From NCBI GenBank assembly GCA_044371425.1, contig JBILTR010000003.1, positions 248,001 to 312,000 of the forward strand: a stretch of DNA of 64,000 nucleotides, given 5' to 3'. Both the position numbers and the translations under genes were made by a program. Shown one piece after another: positions 60,820 to 64,000 of this stretch. Origin of the DNA: JBEISR01 sp044371425. Its GTDB lineage: Bacteria; Planctomycetota; Planctomycetia; Pirellulales; Pirellulaceae. Positions within the stretch are counted from its first letter, which is position 1. Every line of letters starts with the position of its first letter. Under the pieces are notes generated by a model. It ran no database searches. It saw nothing but the letters and a program-made list of their open reading frames with translations, and was not told the origin of the DNA.

Positions 60820-61506
60820 TCAACCGCGCCGAGGCCGCAGCATAGGACTCAGCATGTAGCCCAGGGAGGAGAACTGATGACTCTGACAGTACACCGTCCC
60901 CTTGCCACGAAACCGACATACAATCCCTTCGCCACCCAGAAAGCTCTGCAACCACGTGCTGCTGGCCTTGCTCAATTCAAATTGCAGTGTCTCATCGAAG
61001 GCGACAATGTGCCCGGTATCGACAACGTACTCGCCATCGACATCGACGGAATAGATCGCCCCATAACTGCTCAGGTAAAGATCTCCAGAACCGGTGCATT
61101 TGATCCAGAAAAGCGATTCTCCGCTGAGCAGAGCTTTGGCAAAGCCCTGCCATGAGGTATCCAGCTGGACGCCGCGAGTGGATGCCAGCCAGCTTCCCGC
61201 CTGGACGATCAAACCTCCAGCGACCAGGGGATGATGCAGGACATCGCCAAGCAGCTGTGGCCCCAGCAACAGACTCTGCCCCGATTGCTGTGCCGTGAAA
61301 TGATTCAGGAAGAAACTTTCGCCAGCTAGCATCCGCCGAAGTCCACTGAGCACTCCACCGCCGCCTCGCGTCCGCGTCGTTGTCTCCACCGTCAACCCCT
61401 GGCTCATTGCAATCATCGATCCCGCTTCGCAGGTGATCTGCTCACCGGTTTCCATCCAAAACCGGACGACGCTGGCCGCTGGGCGACAGAGGACTTCATG
61501 CTTCAT
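60820..61506 (-). CDS. AIM24 family protein (copy 2)
   Basis: A 228-residue AIM24-family protein. It keeps GGVLSGLRRMLAGESFFLNH, LGDVLHHPLVAGGLIVQAGS, VQLDTSWQGFAKALLSGESL, GDLYLSSYGAIYSVDVDGEY and VDTGHIVAFDETLQFELSKA, in the same order as its neighbours. It differs from copy 1 mostly in the first 40 residues (EVLCRPAASVVRFWMETGEQ), so the paralogues may bind different ligands or partners. It lies 75 bp upstream of copy 1. A cysteine near the start is unique to this copy. Confidence 0.9.
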   Translation of the reverse strand: MKHEVLCRPAASVVRFWMETGEQITCEAGSMIAMSQGLTVETTTRTRGGGGVLSGLRRMLAGESFFLNHFTAQQSGQSLLLGPQLLGDVLHHPLVAGGLIVQAGSWLASTRGVQLDTSWQGFAKALLSGESLFWIKCTGSGDLYLSSYGAIYSVDVDGEYVVDTGHIVAFDETLQFELSKASSTWLQSFLGGEGIVCRFRGKGTVYCQSHQFSSLGYMLSPMLRPRRG

Positions 61507-61548
61507 GGTGCGTTACCGATCCAAATGCAGGTCGTTTCGGAACAAGCC

Positions 61549-62208
61549 TCAAGCGTACAGGTGACTGTTCGTCCAGGCTGCCAGCCCGGAGAGAGAACGC
61601 GATTGAAGGTAGATGCGTCCACGACCACGCATGCGAGTGACCAACCCTTCCCCTCCGAATAGCGTGGAGAAGATGCCCCCAGAGGCACCGACGTGGAGCG
61701 ACAGCGTGGGGTCATAAGCGACTAGGTGCCCGCTATCGACGATGTATTGGCCATCGACTTCACGGCTAAAGATCGCTCCATGCGCACCAAACCAGACGCG
61801 ACCGACTCCCTGCACCTTCAAACGAAACAACCCTTCCGCACCGATCCAACTGGCAAAGCCCGCCAAGGACACCGATAGACGAACGGTTGGTTCACAGGCG
61901 AGAAACGCACCTGGCTGCAGGTACAAACTCTCCCCCTGGAGGTCGACGCAGGCGATGTCGCCGGGAACAGGCTGGGTCAGAACGATGTGCCCAGGGGCGG
62001 TCGCGACGAAATCGTTCACGAACAACGATTCACCTCCCGCAACGCGTCGAGCGATCGCGCCGAAAAAGCCGCCGTTCCAGCGAGCCTGCATCGACACCGA
62101 TGGATCCATGGATGCCATCGCCCCCGCCTCGGCCACCATGCGATCTCCTGGATTCATCCGCACCATCAGATGCGCGAACGAAGGACGATTGCGAATCTGT
62201 ACATCCAT
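61549..62208 (-). CDS. AIM24 family protein (copy 3)
   Basis: A 219-residue AIM24-family protein. Blocks are RPSFAHLMVRMNPGDRMVAE, GAIARRVAGGESLFVNDFVA, GDIACVDLQGESLYLQPGAF, LSVSLAGFASWIGAEGLFRL, VWFGAHGAIFSREVDGQYIV and VDSGHLVAYDPTLSLHVG. Its ATG overlaps the stop codon of the M48 peptidase gene by one base (TGATG), which couples the two. It is the first AIM24 gene of the tandem set. No signal peptide is visible in any copy, so they probably act in the cytoplasm or on the inner face of the membrane. Confidence 0.9.
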   Translation of the reverse strand: MDVQIRNRPSFAHLMVRMNPGDRMVAEAGAMASMDPSVSMQARWNGGFFGAIARRVAGGESLFVNDFVATAPGHIVLTQPVPGDIACVDLQGESLYLQPGAFLACEPTVRLSVSLAGFASWIGAEGLFRLKVQGVGRVWFGAHGAIFSREVDGQYIVDSGHLVAYDPTLSLHVGASGGIFSTLFGGEGLVTRMRGRGRIYLQSRSLSGLAAWTNSHLYA

Positions 62209-63401
62209 CAGTTTTCTCCTTCTGCTCCCTTCGTTTCCAGCAGATTCCCCTCAGGGACTGGCTCCGAATCCCCGGTGACTTTCTTGCGAATCGATTCGTA
62301 GTCGACGTCCATCGGACTGTACCTCTTCGGAGGTAGCGTTGCTTTGAAACGTCGAATCGACTCCGCCCTGTCTTCGTCCCCTGGATGGGTGCTGATCCAG
62401 GTCGGGATCTTGGGCATGTCGCCGCGCTCCTGATGGATCAACAGAAAAAATTCCGCCATCGCCTCGGGGTCGATCCCAGCTTCGTGCAACATCCTGGCCC
62501 CCTCCAGATCCGCCTCCCGCTCTGCCACACGGCTGTAGCTGGTCAGGACCGACTGCTGCGCCAACTGCGCGCCCAAGGCGACCAGACCTGCAGCATCCCC
62601 CATCAGCAACTGGACGGCAGCGATCACCCCCATCGACTGGCCGATGCGCATCAATCCATGGCGCAACGTCGCATGTGCCATTTCATGAGCCAGCACGCCA
62701 GCGACCTGTTCGGCCGAACGGGCCAATTCCAACAGGCCGGTGTAGACCACCATCTGCCCCCCGGGAAGGGCAAATGCATTGGGCTGAGGATCGTCCACCA
62801 CGCGAACCTGGAAGTCGAGTCCCTGCAGCGCTGCATACGGCTTCAATCTCTCCACCACCTGCTCCACAAACTTCTGTGCCGCATGGTCCTTGGGCAGCCC
62901 CTGACCAATCGGAATCGACTGGGATGCCATCTGGCCAATCGATCGATCGACGCTAACCGGAAGTGACTTGACCGCCAGCTTGGCGGCCCCCAGCAGCCCA
63001 TAGTAGAGCGCCGGCAGAAGGATCGCGCATCCCAGGAAAAGGGAACCTAATGCGAGGATCGTCGACCGCCGCCTTCGCGCACGAAGATCGGACATCGTCC
63101 GGAACGATTCCGTCAGAGTGGGGTGCCCAAGCCGCTGGAGATCGCTCAAAAAACCAGGAGCTTCGGAGAAGACCACCTCGTCGCTCAGGCGACTGCGAAG
63201 GAAAACCATCCGACCGGATGCACCTCCCACATCGACCGAAACATCCTCCCAGCGAATCCATCGCTCTTGAGCCGAATCGCCAGCGATCGCGATCCGCACC
63301 CCATCGGTCCGCAAGTCCAGCCGCGCCATCGCTCGGCCTCCGGGAAGATCTCCCGAGAAAATCCCTCCGTCATATCCACCACTGGATGGCATCAACTCCA
63401 T
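62208..63401 (-). CDS. M48-family membrane metalloprotease with an N-terminal extra domain
   Basis: A 397-residue zinc peptidase. Residues 1-105 form a beta-rich cytoplasmic domain (FSGDLPGGRAMARLDLRTDG). One hydrophobic segment lies at about 112-137 (STILALGSLFLGCAILLPAL). The peptidase domain then contains ALPGGQMVVYTGLLELARSA, the zinc motif HEMAH at 239-243, and the glutamate ligand in VAEREADLEGARML (about 294-304). The third part, STHPGDEDRAESI, is typical of the BepA/Oma1/LoiP-like branch of M48. Oma1-type peptidases handle membrane-protein quality control. ATG 63401 has AAGGAG nine bases upstream. It is the first gene of the M48-AIM24-AIM24-AIM24 unit. Confidence 0.9.
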   Translation of the reverse strand: MELMPSSGGYDGGIFSGDLPGGRAMARLDLRTDGVRIAIAGDSAQERWIRWEDVSVDVGGASGRMVFLRSRLSDEVVFSEAPGFLSDLQRLGHPTLTESFRTMSDLRARRRRSTILALGSLFLGCAILLPALYYGLLGAAKLAVKSLPVSVDRSIGQMASQSIPIGQGLPKDHAAQKFVEQVVERLKPYAALQGLDFQVRVVDDPQPNAFALPGGQMVVYTGLLELARSAEQVAGVLAHEMAHATLRHGLMRIGQSMGVIAAVQLLMGDAAGLVALGAQLAQQSVLTSYSRVAEREADLEGARMLHEAGIDPEAMAEFFLLIHQERGDMPKIPTWISTHPGDEDRAESIRRFKATLPPKRYSPMDVDYESIRKKVTGDSEPVPEGNLLETKGAEGEN

Positions 63402-63670
63402 ACAACGGTGCTCCTTTTGGATCGCCTGGAATCTGGCTGCGCTTCCTGAACCCTCGCCAGTAGAATACCAGATTCCGGCCCTTTCATTCGACCACCCGCA
63501 CCCCTCCATCCGATACAGCCCCACTCCATGGACCGCCAATCGGCAGAGGCAGGTTGCTGGCTGGCCATCGCCGTTGGTTTTTATTGGAAATTTGCCCCGA
63601 GGCGAAGCATCATAAAACGGTTCTCCTGCCAGAATCATCCTGGCGGAAAGGATCAAGGGATGGGGAGCCA

Positions 63671-64000
63671 ATGACGATGCGATATCAAACTGAAAAATCC
63701 AACGGGTTGCTTGTCGCTTGCATGATCGCAGGAGTCTCCTGGATCTCCACCAGTGCAGCTCCCCTGCCGGCTCAACAGGTGGAACTGGCGGCGCCGGAAG
63801 ATGGGGAACCACCCAGCCCTCCCGTACGCAGCGTTCCGGCACGCCGCCCCGCAAAGGAGAAGACTCCAATCCATCACCTGGGAGCCACCGACAGCCCGGC
63901 CCTTCCAGGACAACCATGGAAAATCCATGATCGATATCGGCCTCGCCCGAAGGCGGTCCAACCGGGCGAAACCCCCGATGCACCTCCCTCCGATGCCACC
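63671..64000 (+). CDS. start of a probable DUF1080 (3-keto-disaccharide hydrolase-type) protein, cut by the window edge
   Basis: A frame that stays open from ATG 63671 to the end of the window (110 residues). It has a leader MTMRYQTEKSNGLLVACMIA with GVSWISTSAAPLPAQQ, then a Pro-rich linker, and then IHDRYRPRPKAVQPGE followed by APPSDA. This phrase resembles the segment that precedes the DUF1080 domain in planctomycete proteins (HDMxRPxPxxVxPG ... PPSDA, from memory). The domain itself would begin just outside the window, so the call rests only on that segment. ATG 63671 has GGGGAG a few bases upstream. It is divergent from the M48 gene. Confidence 0.55.
   Translation, partial: MTMRYQTEKSNGLLVACMIAGVSWISTSAAPLPAQQVELAAPEDGEPPSPPVRSVPARRPAKEKTPIHHLGATDSPALPGQPWKIHDRYRPRPKAVQPGETPDAPPSDAT

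Overview
The window looks like chromosomal DNA of a planctomycete, most likely of the Pirellulaceae type. The base composition is GC-rich. The window carries several hallmark families of that phylum: a DUF1501 protein with a twin-arginine leader, a DUF1559 pseudopilin-like protein, a formylglycine-type sulfatase, a PEP-CTERM protein, a small secreted protein ending in a YPYYTVRGPRDYF-type tail, and the start of a DUF1080-type protein at the right edge. No phage, plasmid, insertion sequence or CRISPR array was recognised.

Layout. 0.5-7 kb: bioD diverges from a tightly packed aguB-aguA-hisI unit (agmatine to putrescine, plus a histidine step). A sulfatase follows, then a transglutaminase-like protein. 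7.5-17 kb: ilvB, a fluoride exporter, a run of small genes (VOC, DUF1648, EthD), a porin, RidA, a bacterioferritin-like protein, an SGNH hydrolase, a PEP-CTERM protein and a frameshifted rhamnose-synthase-like reductase. 17-29 kb: tRNA-Ala(GGC), a DUF1559 protein, a RegB/RegA redox two-component system, a PIG-L deacetylase, a DUF937 protein with its terminator, an LpoB-like lipoprotein next to a TPR lipoprotein, a GH2 glycosidase and a DUF971 protein. 29-44 kb: deoC, the DUF1501 protein, a 983-residue secreted protein of unknown function, a roughly 700-bp array of degenerate tandem repeats, the HrpB helicase, the yajC-secDF translocase genes and a cysteine-rich repeat protein ended by a strong terminator.

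44.4-56.3 kb is the most coherent block. Nine same-strand, closely spaced genes encode a 2-hydroxyacid dehydrogenase, an Ldh2-type dehydrogenase, a FAH-family hydrolase, an FGGY kinase, a double-cyclase protein, an Nramp-like transporter, an SDR protein and fused E1 plus E2 of a 2-oxoacid dehydrogenase. I infer a catabolic operon for a sugar acid or hydroxyacid. Its substrate cannot be read from the sequence, and several members have lost canonical catalytic or metal-binding residues. A reverse-strand MFS transporter and a 3-hydroxyisobutyrate-dehydrogenase-like gene border it.

58.5-64 kb: a membrane protein, thiD, three tandem AIM24-family genes directly behind an M48 metalloprotease, and the truncated start of a probable DUF1080 protein. 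The best candidates for undescribed biology are the 44-56 kb operon, the M48/AIM24 operon, the repeat array at 34.8-35.5 kb and the RegBA-like pair outside its classical host group.
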